Below are positions 23,145-35,180 of a DNA stretch of 64,000 bases, in pieces. The translations under genes were made by a program, and so were the position numbers. This stretch comes from Nothophaeocryptopus gaeumannii (taxonomy: Eukaryota > Ascomycota > Dothideomycetes > Mycosphaerellales > Mycosphaerellaceae). How positions within the stretch are numbered: position 1 is the stretch's first letter; each line of letters starts with the position of its first letter. The notes under the pieces were generated by a model. That model made no database searches. It saw only the letters and a program-made list of their open reading frames with translations, and was not told the origin of the DNA. The DNA lies in assembly GCA_031771865.1 (NCBI GenBank), contig JASISA010000027.1, forward strand, positions 3,100,001-3,164,000, read 5' to 3'.

Positions 23145-24700
23145 CTAAGGCTGATCTTTGAAGCCTTGGAAATACCTTCGTCTGAAGTCATTCAACTCAT
23201 CTGCAGTGTTGCCTTCAGTTCCGTCGCAGCTCTCGAGACGAAGCCTTTCCATGTGATATGCTGTCAGGACTCCTTGGTCGACTGCGTGATCTGGCAGCCG
23301 TCGATAGGTCAGCAGTCTTCTGGACCACTTGTTGAAGTCTTGGGTACAGGCCGAGACCAGTGCCAAAGCGGGATGCTGCGGCACTGAGAACTCGCCCTCC
23401 AAAGTCTCAAGCTGGGCATCGTTATCAAACTCGGCCTCCGCGTCGATTGGTGCTCCAGCTACCGGCATCCACATGCACAAGCGACCACCTGGCACCAGTC
23501 TGATACTGCTGAAGTGCAAGATATCATCGAGCATCCGCACGAAGCTGTATGGCCGCCTCGGTGGGATGTAACCCTGCTGGAGATGTGCAGCAACACCATT
23601 TGAGAGCAAGATTTCCTTTTGCAAGTGCTCCTTGATTGAGCCCAGGACTTTCAGACCCTCCCTCACGCCATATGGCGGGTCGCAGACGATAGAATCCAGA
23701 CTGCGCTCGATGCGCACTGGAGTGTTGGTGATATCTGCTGAAAAGCCACCAAGATAGAGAGAGTCGGTATTGTATTGCTCAAAGTTGGATTGGACATTGC
23801 GACCCTTCCTTCCGCGGATGCTGCGTCCGTCCATGTCGCTGCCAAACACTACTGACCCGAAGTGAGCGCACGAAAGGGGAAAAGAGCCAGTGCCCATGAA
23901 TGGATCGTAAGCAATCTTGCCAGGCCCGGCCAAAGCGAGGTTGGCAGTGACAAGTGAGAGCTCAGCGTCCATGGAAGTGGTAGCAATGTATCTGCGTTTC
24001 TTCAGATTGTATCTTGCAACCGCCTTGCGGCCACTCTCGGCGACAAATCTGCCGAAGAAGAGCGCATGAGGGCTCTTTGCATTCAGTTCGAACTCCTCAA
24101 AGACGGTAAATTGATGATCAGGGTTCTTCATCACAATGGGACCTTGAAAGCCCATGTACTCCAAGCTCTCAAAGATGGCGCGCTGCTCAGTCGAAGAGCG
24201 ACTGCCATGATAGCTGTCCAGTTCGAAGCGGAAGGAAGGCTGTCGGTACTGCTCCCAGACGTTTTGCGTTCGTGCGCAGATGTCTTGATGGAGCCTTTGC
24301 AAATCCTGCCCCTGACCCCAAAGCTCATAGATGGCAGATATCAATATGGAGCGAGACACCAGTCTCGCAGCGGCCGCCGCATGGTCTCGCGTGTTGAGTC
24401 GAACAATGGCGAACGGAGACTTTACGATTTGGAAGTTAGCGAGGTCGACGACCTACTTGAGCGTGGCGCTGCAGATTGGCCGGGCGCAAGCAGAACGGCC
24501 GAACGCAGGGGCGGCAGACACCATCCTGCGAGGCTGCTGGGCTGCTCAGGGGCATTCATGGGGACAAGTTATGCGTAGGAACCTACGTTGTCTGAGTAAG
24601 AAGTCCATTGCAGGTCGATGCCATACAATTCTGCCAGTGCGTCCGTCTCGGGCTGCCGGAACGTCTGGTGCATCTGGATGAAGCGGACGAGGTATTCCAT
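23145..24700 (-). CDS. TRM11: tRNA (guanine-10-N2)-methyltransferase catalytic subunit Trm11
   Basis: SAM-dependent enzyme that, with Trm112, makes m2G at position 10 of tRNAs. Model: complement of 24587..24700 and 23145..24419; 462 residues. Exon 1 (38 codons) begins MEYLVRFIQMHQTFRQPE, and the 167-nt intron joins YSDN to SPFAIVRLNTRD. The N-terminal THUMP-like/NFLD-type region covers about 1-180 (ISAIYELWGQG); the Rossmann methyltransferase domain follows, with motif I DPFMGTGSF, a SAM-binding acidic residue in FGSDMDGRSIRGR, and catalytic motif IV CDPPYGVREG, the D-P-P-Y signature of amino-group methyltransferases. Length and motifs agree with fungal Trm11. The acceptor (cgtaaag) was chosen for phase and homology. 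Only 121 bp separates it from the convergent BCKDH gene. Confidence 0.92.
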
Positions 24701-25526
24701 CTCTGCGAACGTTGCGGTCGTTGAAGGGCATCATTCCTGTTGGCTTCCAAGTGATCCTGCAGGGACGAGGCCCTTGCAAGTGCGCGTGCAGTCTCTGCGA
24801 GTGTGCGTGGACCTTTTCGAGCCTGCCTGAGGTTGTTTCTTAGCTGGTCTTGGCGCTGCCACTCCGGAGGTCCCTCCTACATGTTACATCACATGCAGCC
24901 TTGCAGTACCGCCACCGCTTACTTGATACTCCCGATTAGCTAAGGCACCCACCTCACCTTCCCTCCTACTTGCTACCCTCGCAGCGCAACCATATCCCGA
25001 TCCGGCATGCAGCCCTGTGGCAAACAAGTGATAACGTAAGGGTGGCAGGGGGCGGAGGGCTCCTCCGACTTCACACTCAGTTCTTTCGCGCCTCTCTACG
25101 CACCACACGCATGGCTCTCGCCTCTCTAGATCCGCCCGACTCTGCCCTCAGCCGCAGAGAAGACTTCGAAAAGTCGCCTCTATTGGCATGCGATCAGCGA
25201 AAGGCGGACGGTCTTGATCAGGAGCAACAGTGGAACATGCCGTTGCTCTTGCTCAGCCGTCGTGGATGAGCAAAGTCGCAATGGTTGCCGGCAAGCACAG
25301 TCAATTCCATGACCCACTCTGCAACGAGTCGCGCGTCGTTCTGGCTCCGACACTGGCTCTGGCACTGGCACTGGCACTGGCACCTCTGGTCTCATAAGCG
25401 TCCCATGTCTTTGCGCTCAGTTTGCCCAAGTAGGTCACAGGTAAGAGTGATACTGGGTGACGAGTTCGAGTAGAACTGCCAACGGAGGCCGACCGATACT
25501 TGAGTCCACTCCGGACCACAGCATCC
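24701..25526. other. Divergent intergenic region
   Basis: About 0.8 kb between the Trm11 start (minus) and the tentative start of the Zn2Cys6 gene (plus). It contains the CTGGCA repeat at 25341-25384 and otherwise nothing recognised. Confidence 0.5.
25341..25384 (+). repeat. Hexanucleotide repeat CTGGCA/CTGGCT
   Basis: About six to seven imperfect tandem copies of a CTGGCA-like hexamer upstream of the Zn2Cys6 regulator. It lies outside any supported coding exon. Confidence 0.75.
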
Positions 25527-28046
25527 ATGTCGCTAAGAGAGACATTCATTCTGACCGCCCGGAAGACACTTACAATTTCAAAATTTCCCAATATCTCCCA
25601 TAGCCTGAAAGCAGAGCGTGTTCTCCGACATGGTGTGAGTAATGCTCCCAAATGATCAAAGTCAACGTGCCCGACTGATTAGATGCACCTAGATACACGG
25701 GCAGGCCATGTAAGTTTGACCACCGTGGAAAGCCGTGCCCATGGACGCAGCATGTGCTAATGGCGAATTCACTCCACAGCGACAGGCTGTGCCAATTGCA
25801 GGAAGGCCAAGAAGCGCTGCGATCAAGGTCTGCCATCGTGCACTCGATGCGTTCGTCTTGGAAAGACATGTGGCGGCTATCGCGATGTCTCAGATTTGAT
25901 GTTTCGCGATGAGAGCGAAAGTGTGTCTAGGCGATTAGGAGGTGGCAGCGAGGCCGGTCCCTCAGGAACTTCCCAAGATCCCACCAGAGAGACGCTTGCT
26001 CGGCAATTCTTTTTCGAGCACCTTGTTACGCCGAGCTACCTGGCATTTCTAGACGGGGCCGCGTCCGATGACATTCTCCTGCCCTCAATGCTGGCATGCG
26101 CTTTCTCCGTACTGACGAACAAGGATCCAGAAGACGTAGAAGGACGCATGCTGGCACAGAAATACGTGAGACTTACCTCGAGGAAAGACCATTCGTGGCA
26201 CGTGGCTGACACTGCCTCGTGACAGTATGTGGACGCGATCGCTGCCACGAACACTGCGCTTCGTCATCCGAGACGGGCGAGAGAGGACAATACCTTGATC
26301 GCGGTGTTTCTGCTTGGACTCTATCAGGTATGCACAGTGCAGACATGGCCTTGACATGGCCATTATGCGCTTACGGACCTGCAGCGCATAAATTGGGACG
26401 GCTGTCAATCAACGAACTCATGGAAACAATACGTAAAAGCAGTCGAAGTGCTCCTATCTTTCCGTGGTGAGTTTACGCCAAATCGGAGCGGGAGATTCGA
26501 ATTGAGGGCGGAAGACGCATGCTGACCTCGAGTTTGCAGGCCGAAGCCAGATAAGGACGAAAACCGGAGCGGCGTTGTTTCGCGACCTTCGGAACGAGAT
26601 TGTATGCTCTCGGGATGAAAACGTGATGGAAAATATGTGCTGACCGCAGCAGGTAACCGACGCCCTCACTTCGGAGACTGCAGTGCCAGACTTTATTGTA
26701 CAATGGACTCAGCTACTGGAATATGATCCTCTACACAGCCCAGCCGACGAGTTGACTATTCTAGCATCTCGCGTAGCCTCGATTCGCCAGTCATTCAAGT
26801 CTGGTGACACGACCAACGACTTGACATTGACGACCATGGCGAACGCGCTTGAAAGTGACATTCTTCTCTGGTCAGAGAGTAGGCTTGCTGCGGGATCAGT
26901 CAACTCGTTCCACAGAATACTTGCCCCAGACAGTACTCATGCGTGGTCCGGAGTGCGACACGAATCTGGTATTGTTATTCTTATTCCTGTGCGAAGCTCA
27001 TTGCTAAACATGTATTGCGATCATCAGGTATGCCGCAAGCCTATCGTTATTGGAACTTGTGGCGAGTCCTACGGATAGTGCTTAGCCGCACTCTAGAGGT
27101 ACGGGTCCTACCCTGTCCGTGCAAGGAAAACACTGACCTCCTTGCTAATAGGCACTGTGGCGACGCTCATGGCCCGCACTCGTCTCTCCCACGTTGACCG
27201 TTCCTGATGCTGAGCATTACAAGGCAATTCGGCAACGCATGATGTCCGACATGTACGTGCTCAGGATGCTTGGATGCTATCGATTGACTCCATCACGTCT
27301 ACGAGAGAAAAGACGGCTGACGATAGTATTAGATGCATTGCAGCAGCTTATGCTTTCGGTAATGATAACTCTGCGGATCCACCCAAAGGCTCTATCGCCA
27401 GTGGCTATCTCCTTATTAACCCATTGTGCGTGGCTGGAACTGTGCTTCTGGAGCAGCTTGCGGATCTGCACACGACGCCTGGGGGAAGTCGTCAGATCCT
27501 GGTCTACAAAGCACTCCACCTCGACCGCTTCAATGGCGCTTCGACGTAAGTTTTCGATACCATGCTGTGATGCGGCGGTCTCGTCTTTCAGTTTGAGGAG
27601 CCCACGGTAGCCAAATAGGGGGGGCTTGAAAGCAATGCAACGTCGTCTTCGCTGCGGGTGTTGCTTGTGCGAAACGTGCTGACCAAATATCGTCCCTTAG
27701 TCAACTCAACTGGATCATTGATCGCGTTGCTTACGTGGAGAAGATCGGGATCAAGGTGAGCATGTCCACAAGTATCAGTTACTGAACCGTATGACGTTTA
27801 CTGATTCTGTTTTTGTCTACGACAGTGGGCGGAGGCCATCAACAGGTATGATGCGAATCGACAGGCGCACAGTCCATGCCACTAATCGCGTCCCATGGCA
27901 GATTCCTGAAGGGTGAGATGAGTGTCATGTACGATTTAAAAAGGAGCAGGCTTGTCAAGACGGAGGAAAGTAGTTCCCCGCGAGATCCGATTTACGGCTC
28001 CCTTGATCTCAGCAGTGTTTTAAACAGTGCTGACAGTGTTGAATAA
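25527..28046 (+). CDS. Zn2Cys6 fungal transcription factor, intron-rich
   Basis: Binuclear zinc-cluster regulator. Supported exons: 25683..25709, 25780..26165, 26226..26327, 26385..26466, 26540..26601, 26653..26968, 27028..27098, 27152..27252, 27327..27545, 27701..27755, 27826..27845, 27902..28046. A tentative first exon, 25527..25632, supplies the ATG but needs a weak donor (gtgtga). The full model is 563 residues and closes in frame. The zinc cluster, right after GRPSTG, has six Cys with spacing C-x2-C-x6-C-x6-C-x2-C-x6-C (CANCRKAKKRC... CTRCVRLGKTC). The rest resembles the fungal-specific regulatory domain (AVFLLGLYQ, YRYWNLWRVLRIVLSR, YLLINPLCVAGTVLLEQL), ending with IKWAEAINRFL. Eleven or twelve introns in 2.5 kb is far above the neighbours. 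It lies 0.9 kb from a P450 gene and could control it (inference). Internal exons are firmer than the 5' end. Confidence 0.72.
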
Positions 28047-28951
28047 GAATAGTACAGCACGACGCTGGCCGCCGTCAGAAATTCTTCAATACTTGCCTTT
28101 GGTCAATACCGCAACATGTACCGTGGTAATGCCTCTGATCAATACCGAGGCACGTGCCGTCAAACTATGGTAGCATGCTTCTCAACTACTAGGTCTCTCA
28201 AAGCCTTCACCTCGTGGAACATGGCCAAGGTGGGAACGCCTTTGGAGGCTTATTGATATTCCGACAACCCTCGCGTCTTATTTGAATTCGCGAAGGCAGG
28301 CGAAGACAGCGGACCAACATTTGATGATTATTGTATTACACCATGGTCGAGCAAACATTGTACGTGTATAGATTCTCCGGAGTGTCTCTTCCCAAGAATG
28401 AGCTCCGATGTCGACGGACTGACATGGATGGAGCATCGAGTGAGCTTTCAGTTTGGAGTTCGGTACCGAGCGTTCAAGAGAATGTTCATCAGGCACTTGC
28501 AACTTCACGTAAGAAGTGAGGCCACGAGGCTCGCCAGTGCCACGTCAAAACTACTCGAAATGGATTACGAAAGTATCGTGGCGCGAGGCCATACCGCTGT
28601 ACCTGACGATCTCCTGGTATCTTCGGCTCGATGAGTAAGTAAAAGATCGTTGATTGGTTTGCTCAGAAGCCTTTTGACGTGTTACTGCAGCTTACATCGG
28701 CTCCTCTCGATTCCCCGACGGCAAGAAGACATGATGACGACCGCTTCATGGCTTGATGAGAGCCTTGCATTCGGCGCGGGCAAGTGATTCAGAGGCAGCA
28801 CGAGACACACGGCGGAAGAAGTGTGAAACGGAACTGTTGTAGTGTCTATCAAGGGAATTGTTTATAGATGTTCAAGCAAAACATTGAGGGCAAGTCCCAC
28901 TCTCTAGCAACCCGCAAGCAAAAGCGGTGTTGGTCTATGGGTCAAGATTAA
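28047..28951. other. Intergenic region between regulator and P450
   Basis: About 0.9 kb, convergent. An open frame at 28398-28634 encodes 78 residues of ordinary composition (including VRYRAFKRMFIRHLQ) with a GTAAGT-like site just after, but I recognise no family. It might be part of a decayed gene, or chance. No gene is called. Confidence 0.4.
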
Positions 28952-30811
28952 TTACGACATCAGCGGCGGGCTAACAGATCTCTCCTTCTCGTTTCGTGCA
29001 GCTTCTAACGTGAAAGCCTCCCTTTGTGCTCGGTCGGCGGCGTCAGTTGCCCTCCAATTCTCAATCACCTCGGCCTTACGGCTCTCATTGCGTGGCTCGA
29101 ACGCCATTTCGAAGGGATCCGGCTTGATGATGAGGAGCGAGTTGGACGCCGTGAGGCTGGGCTCGATAACGGAGCCATCGGTGGCGCGCTTCTTGTTCAA
29201 GTTGAACGCCCAGAGAAGACCACCGCAAGCCACCAGTGTTTCGTCCTGTGTCACAGTCATGCCCAAGCACTTGCGCTGTCCGAACCCGAAAGAGGACATG
29301 TTGACGATGGTGGGAAATTGAGTAAGTGGCTCTTGATATGTGGGCCATCCTGCCTCGATCCAGCGCTCCGGTCGGTAGTTTTCTGGATCGGGGTATTTCG
29401 CTGGGTTGCGAAGGAACATGCTGCGTCAAAATCAGCGGGTGAACACTTTCAACCCTCCCGAGCAGGGAAACTTACTAGTCGAGTGGGAGGATGCGGGAGC
29501 CTTTAGGAATGAAGTAGCCCTCATAGAAGTCATCGGCCTCAGCCTCGTGAGCAACACCAGTTGGCACATTGGGCTTCCAGCGCATAGTCTCTTTAATGCA
29601 AGCACGGAGGGTTGGAAGCTTCGGCATGTCTCCCAGCTCTGGCATGCGCCCTTGACATTGCTCGTCAATCTCCTTTTGGCACTTCCTCTGCCATTCCGGG
29701 TGATGCACCATTGCGAGCAAGAAGTAGTATAATGGGCCTGCGACGGTGAAGACGCCGACCAGAGCCATCATACCGATGGCGCAAGACGCTTCATAGTCTC
29801 CCGAGAGCCCAGCAGTTCGTCCGGCATCAAAGCCTTCAAGGTAGTTACGTGTGAAAGACGGACGCGCTTCTCCACGTGACATTTTCGAACGAACCTGTCG
29901 CAGACGAGCCATCCACCAGGCTTGTTGCTCATCATGTCTCTTGCGCTCTGCGAGTTTCCAAGGGTTGATGGGTTCTGGAACATAGTCCCAAAGCGGAGTG
30001 AGAACGTTCGTGATCGGACCAGCGGGGCTCATCTGAGTCAAAAGGCCCCAAGCAGAGGGTGTCATGGCCTCGCTGAGAGTTGGATCGTCCCAGGTGAGCT
30101 GGCACATAACCTTGGACGCCATATCCTCAAGTGAGAAGCAGAAGTTGTCTGGGTTCTCCAACAGTCGCATAAGCCAGCGTTTGACCTCGTGGTACATGAT
30201 GCCATTGTAGTGGTTGTTCGACGCTTCGGTCAAGTATGAATGAGTGAACTTGCGTTGACGTGCCCAGTATTCTAAAAAGGAAATTGTTAGCGGTGCTTGC
30301 TGGCATTCAGCCAGAGAATCTCACGGTTCTTTCCCATCAAGGGCAAATATTCCATCGTTCCAGTAGTGCTCTTGGAGTCGAATAGAGACTTCATCTCGGG
30401 ACGGTCGGAATAGATCTTAGCTCTGCGCACCATGAGGTCTTCGGCAATCTTTTCATCGGAGATGATAATGAAGTTCGCTCCCTTAGCCACAGATGTTAGC
30501 TCCATGTGATGAGTGGGAGAGCACGCTATACAACATACCAGCATCTTTGTGCGATACAGAGGGCCGTAAGTCTTTGACCACTCTGCGAACTTGAGCCACA
30601 TGAAATTGATGGGGAGGTCGTGAATTCTTCCAATCCATGGTATGAGAGCTGGTCCTGGAGGTTCCGTTGCCTTGTTCTTCCAAGCATGTGTGGATCGTAG
30701 CGCGTTGAAAAGACTGAGCAGTGCGAAGCCAACGAAGGCCACAACGGCAACGACGAAGGTCAGGGACTGCATGATCGCGGCGCTGCTAAGGAAAGCCAGA
30801 CAGGCGACCAA
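28952..30811 (-). CDS. Cytochrome P450 monooxygenase (microsomal, E-class group I type)
   Basis: Heme-thiolate monooxygenase with an N-terminal membrane anchor. Model: complement of 30539..30811, 30325..30481, 29476..30271, 28952..29420; 564 residues. Intron 1 (30482..30538, 57 nt; gtatgt, branch gctaac, acceptor ctaag) is in frame without a stop; removing it gives YRTKMLGANFIIISDEK. Introns 2 and 3 are 53 and 55 nt. Seen: hydrophobic anchor (about 13-38), Pro-rich hinge PPGPALIPWIG, K-helix KETMRW (ExxR), PERW motif (RPERW), and heme loop FGFGQRKCLG with Cys about 460. The C-terminus extends about 80 residues past the usual end in a charged tail. The general look recalls fungal P450s hydroxylating small aromatics or polyketides, but the substrate is unknown. 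A second in-frame ATG at 30772 would give a more usual anchor start. It is divergent from the flavin monooxygenase. Confidence 0.92.
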
Positions 30812-33346
30812 GTTGGAAAGAAAGAGAAGAGTCCAACGCAGGTAAAGCAGAAAGATGACAGTTGGAGAAGGTCAGACAGATGAAGAAAGGTGCGAAAAAC
30901 TGCTAGTGGTGTTCGTCTCGACGTCTTTTAGACAGTAGACTTCTGGAAGCAGACCCGGAGCTGATGCTTCAAGAGTTAGGAGGCTGACATGAATACACAC
31001 CGTTGGCCCTTGCGCCAAAGTGAGCAGTGCCGCGTTTGCGTGCGTCAGTAGTCTAGAAACTGTCATGCACATGCTTCTGTTGCTGATGAGACTCGCTGGG
31101 GTATTGCTAGCGCAACGCACCAACAATCGTTGTTTGGACAGGGCACAGATCCCACTTGCAATGACGATTGCAGATCGTCGCCGCTTGCGTACCTGGGATG
31201 TGGTAGAGTGTGTCGACAATGGTCGTTTCAACCTTAGCCTGGGCACCGGATACGATGGAGAGCCGTTGAATAATATCAAGATGACCAAAACTCTGGGCCC
31301 GGGCAGGCTACCGAGCCAAGACAGTTGCTGCGCTGGCCAAGAGCGGCGAGGGTATTACAACCTTCCCTTTGCCAGCTTGGAGTTTCAGACGGTGATGCTA
31401 GCTGTACATGCAAGCTTCGGCTTTCAAAAATGCGCCGCATGGGCTGAGAGGATGGGTGAGAGGAACATTGGAGCAACAGTAGTAGTATGTCTGGATATGG
31501 TCGCATGAGAAACGGTTCATCAAAGGAGGTGAGGGGTGGTCGGTGCTGCAAAGTAAGGATCGACGCAGTATGTCGATTGGCGGCAGCACAGGCAGTAGTT
31601 ACAGGCTACAGCAAGCAGCTGGCACGTGCAGGGGATTTGGGGTTTCGCACAAGGACCAAGCTTTGATAAGCTTTCGTCCAGCAAGAGTGCATGGCTTTGG
31701 GACGCCTCGTGGGTCTCGGTGACAACAATAGTTTTCAGATGGACGTCTGATACTACTTTAAACGGCAGTTACCATGCCTGTTCACGAATGCCAGCCAGCT
31801 GCGCGAGACTCAAGCTGGATCTGACGATAATCCAAGAGCGATCCATGGCGTGCCCAGTCATCAAGCGAAGGGGTAGAAGGATAATGGGGGGCTGACGGGC
31901 TTGACGCTGCTGCGGTTACCGGTTCGATGACGAATAGACTTTTATTGGGCGGCATTGGAGGCCCAGGCTTGGCTCCGACGTAAACGTTGGCTCGTAGTAT
32001 GTGTATATACGTCCGGCGGATAAGCAGTGAATGCCCTTGAACCCGCGCCACCGTCGACGCCGCCGCAGAAGCGCGAGAGTAGTGAGACATGAGAGCAAAC
32101 GAAAGGCGGTGTTGACGGTGCGGTGGTGACGGTAGCGTGGTAGGGTAGGGTAGGTGAGGAGATCGGAGACGCGGTTGGAATAGGATCGATCAGTAGGATC
32201 AGGGTGGGCCTCGGCACGAGCGGGAGGTGGGTCGTGGATCTCAATGCAATCTTTCTCCCTCCAGATCGGTACAATTGCTAGTACCATCTAACGATAACAA
32301 TCCAAACAGTATACAGTACAGTAGTACCACAAAAACAATCCCATGGAGCATGGCACCTTCCTCTCTATGCACATCCTTGCACATTGCTTCCCTGCACGTC
32401 TGCGTAGGAGCAATAGGTCATCATCATGCCTCCTAGACTCTCAGAATCTTCGGTGCCGAGCAGCCCTGCGGACCTGCGTCTCGGTCGCGGTCGCGCTGTC
32501 CCCACCACCACTTCGCTGCGGCTCCTCCGCCCTCCGCCTGCCGCTCCCTGCCTGCCGCTCTTGCCCAACGCCGCCTTGACGCATTCATCAGCTGGGCGTT
32601 GGAGCGGCGCCACATGTTCTGTCCTTCATCCCGTTCTGGTAAACCGTTGACACGGTTCTTGTCCATCACAGGGGACAGGAGCTATTTCCGTCGTCGACGC
32701 GCTCTGCTCGAAAGGACGGCGCTAGCGGCATTGCTTCCAGCCATCCCATCTCCTCGCTGCACACTTTTGACCTGCCAGGAACACACCGTCGATCCTTCCT
32801 TCCTTCACAATCGGCTGCGAGCAACGCAGCTGGCGACTCATGATGAAGCTCTCAGAGCCTTACGCTGTACTCTGGTACTCGGAGTACACCATTCTCGTTC
32901 TAGATCCAGCCATGTACAGTACTCTGTCTGGCCTGTCACCGATTGGACCACCGATACTGTAGATAGCTGCTGGCATCGGCGTCGATGGAGATGGGGACCG
33001 AGGGGAAAGACCCGCTGTCCCGCTGTCTGCCAACGTCCGGCGAGGCTAATCACCACCTCTCAGCACGAACTGCGACTTCTACGGAGTACTAGTTGTCCTG
33101 CACCTCCTGGCACCTGCCTGCTCGTGTGGTCATCATCATCGTGCTCATCGGTCTTTGCAACCCCGTCAATGCCGTCGGAAGCTCTGTGCGCAGCACCCTT
33201 TGACCTCTTTCTTAAGCTCACCGACTTCTGCATGTAGAAATGTGGTCCACGTAGTAGTACGCATCTCGCTCGAGCTTTTATCCCACTCCCTCCTTCCGCC
33301 TCTCATCCACGGCCCAAACCATACCTCACTGACCTGCTCACTCAAT
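30812..33346. other. 2.5-kb divergent spacer between P450 and flavin monooxygenase
   Basis: It separates the two start codons. It contains several open frames of 100-210 codons on both strands (for example 31020-31508 plus, 32599-33237 plus), but they overlap, use atypical low-complexity composition and match no family I know. The right third (32400-33340) is CT/GC-rich and may be a long leader of the monooxygenase. No repeat or transposon signature was seen. Confidence 0.5.
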
Positions 33347-35180
33347 ATGGCCATTGAGGGCACCGAGCCAAAGCCCGTCGGCTCTTATCCCAATTCGGGC
33401 GTCGATGTTCTGATCGTTGGCACCGGACTGGCTGGCCTCACCGCAGCCCTTGAATGTATTCGCAAAGGACACAATGTGCGTGTCCTGGAGCGCAATGCCG
33501 ACATCAACACGCAGGGAGACATGTACTTTATGGGTCTGAGTGCGACCAAGTTCTTCAAGCACTGGCCCGAAATGAAGGCAGAGTACGACTCCATTGGCCT
33601 GCACAATGCCTGGATCGAAACCTTCAAGCACAGCGGCGAACAGATGATCAGCCCGCTACCAGTAGCCAAGCGCCTGCGTGACGCTGGTCTCGATCCCAAC
33701 ACACCTCCCGGCACCTTCCAGATGCGACCACTCATCTACCGAATGTTCGTCAAACAAGTCGAGAGCCTTGGTGTCAACGTCGAGTTCAATAGGCGGATTG
33801 TCGACTACTTTGAGGACGAGGCTACCGGCAAAGGTGGTTGCGTGACAGATGATGGAAAGCGATACGAAGCGGATGTGGTCATCGCCGCCGACGGTGTGGG
33901 ATCGAAGTCGCAAAAGCTCGTAGGGGGCCAAGTCCGCGCCAGGTCGTCTGGACGTGCTATGTGGAGAGCTGCTTTCCCCATTGAGGTGCGTGCAACCTCG
34001 CATGAGGGAGTTCAAGCTTGGGGCTTTTGGCTGATCAGGCACAGAACTTGGACCAGGATCCAAAGGTCAAGGACTTCTTCAAGATGGTGGGAGACAACAA
34101 CGGCGATCCCATCGTGCGCACTTTCCTGGGCCCAGGCACTTATGCGCTCACACTCACTCGACCTGATACCATGATCTGGATCATGAACCACAACGTGAGT
34201 ATACTACCCTGTTCAATCTTTTGAGCGTCCGTTTCGCGGAACGTCAGGTCTACACCCAGAGTGAGGAGGAAAACTTGAGCATCTCGCTAACATCTTCTTG
34301 CTCAAACCAGGCCACCGGTAGCTCTTCGGAAAACTGGAACAACAAAATCGATTCCCAAGAAGTCCTAGACAAGATGGATGATGGCGTCGGTCCACACCCT
34401 TGGGCTCCAGTTTTCAAAGATCTCGTCAAGTGCACGCCCCCGAAGACGATTGTCAATTTCGAGCTTCTCTGGAGAGATCCTCAGCCAAGCTGGACGTCGC
34501 CTGGCGCCCGTGTGGTGCAGATTGGTGACAGTGCACATTCGTACCTTCCAGCGTCCAGCAACGGCGCTACGCAAGCCATTGAAGACGCGGTGTCGCTCGC
34601 CTCTTGTTTGCAACTCGGCAAGGACAACATTCCTGAGGCTGTGAGGAGTCATATTCGTTTCCGGTGAGTTTTGTGTCGCCCTCGTCATCTCACTCACACC
34701 CACACACACACACTCTCTCTCTCTTTTCCTCTCCCTCGTTACCTTTGCTGATTGAGAGTCTTCTCCTAGGTTCATTCGCAACGCATGCGCTCAAAAGCTG
34801 GGATTTTCCAACGCTGAGCTCCTGCAAGAGACAGACTGGGAAAAAGTCAAGCTCAACCCGCGTGTAGCTCAGCCAAAACTTCCAAAATGGGTAAGCCTAT
34901 AATTCTTTTTCCCCCGGGAGACAAAACACACGCTGCCTCATTGATCAAAATGTATTGACGAGTCTACACACAGGTCTGGGCACATGATCCAGAGCCATAC
35001 ACTTACGAGCATTACCACAAGAACGTCGAAAACATGAATGAAGGCATTCCATTTGACGAGTCGGATGTGCCGCCGAACTTTCCACCGGGTTACAAGTATG
35101 AGCCGTGGACGATCGACTGGATCATGGACTGCATGTACAAGGGCGTGCCTGTGGATTTGGGCCCTGGCGAGTGGGAGTAG
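33347..35180 (+). CDS. FAD-dependent monooxygenase, salicylate hydroxylase type
   Basis: Group A flavin hydroxylase, probably NAD(P)H-dependent. Model: 33347..33985, 34045..34194, 34311..34663, 34770..34890, 34974..35180; 489 residues. Seen: dinucleotide-binding GTGLAG (25-30) after VDVLIV, acidic VLERN at the end of beta-2, the DG motif VVIAADGVGSKSQ (about 175-190), and the second FAD motif IGDSAHSYLPASSNGATQAIEDAV (GD at 335-336). The C-terminal part (EPYTYEHYHKNVENMNEG) is typical of fungal salicylate-hydroxylase-like proteins. Introns are 59, 116, 106 and 83 nt; the 116-nt one has an internal cag|gt at 34245-34249 and could be two introns back to back. Substrate unknown; a phenolic compound is likely. 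Its partner could be the divergent P450. Confidence 0.9.
34691..34738 (+). repeat. (CA)n(CT)n microsatellite in an intron
   Basis: A run of CA dinucleotides passing into CT dinucleotides inside intron 3 (34664..34769) of the flavin monooxygenase. It also serves as an extended pyrimidine-rich stretch before the acceptor ctcctag. Confidence 0.8.

Noticed and set aside
23145..24700. Start of Trm11 at the in-frame Met near 24359
   Set aside because: That start lacks the N-terminal MEYLVRFIQMHQTF block conserved in Trm11; a 167-nt intron joins it with correct phase.
28398..28634. 78-codon frame between the regulator and the P450
   Set aside because: Its composition is coding-like, but there is no family match, no clear start context and no following exon that continues it.
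32599..33237. 212-codon plus-strand frame before the salicylate-hydroxylase-type gene
   Set aside because: Low-complexity Ser/Arg/Cys composition in a CT-rich leader; no family recognised.
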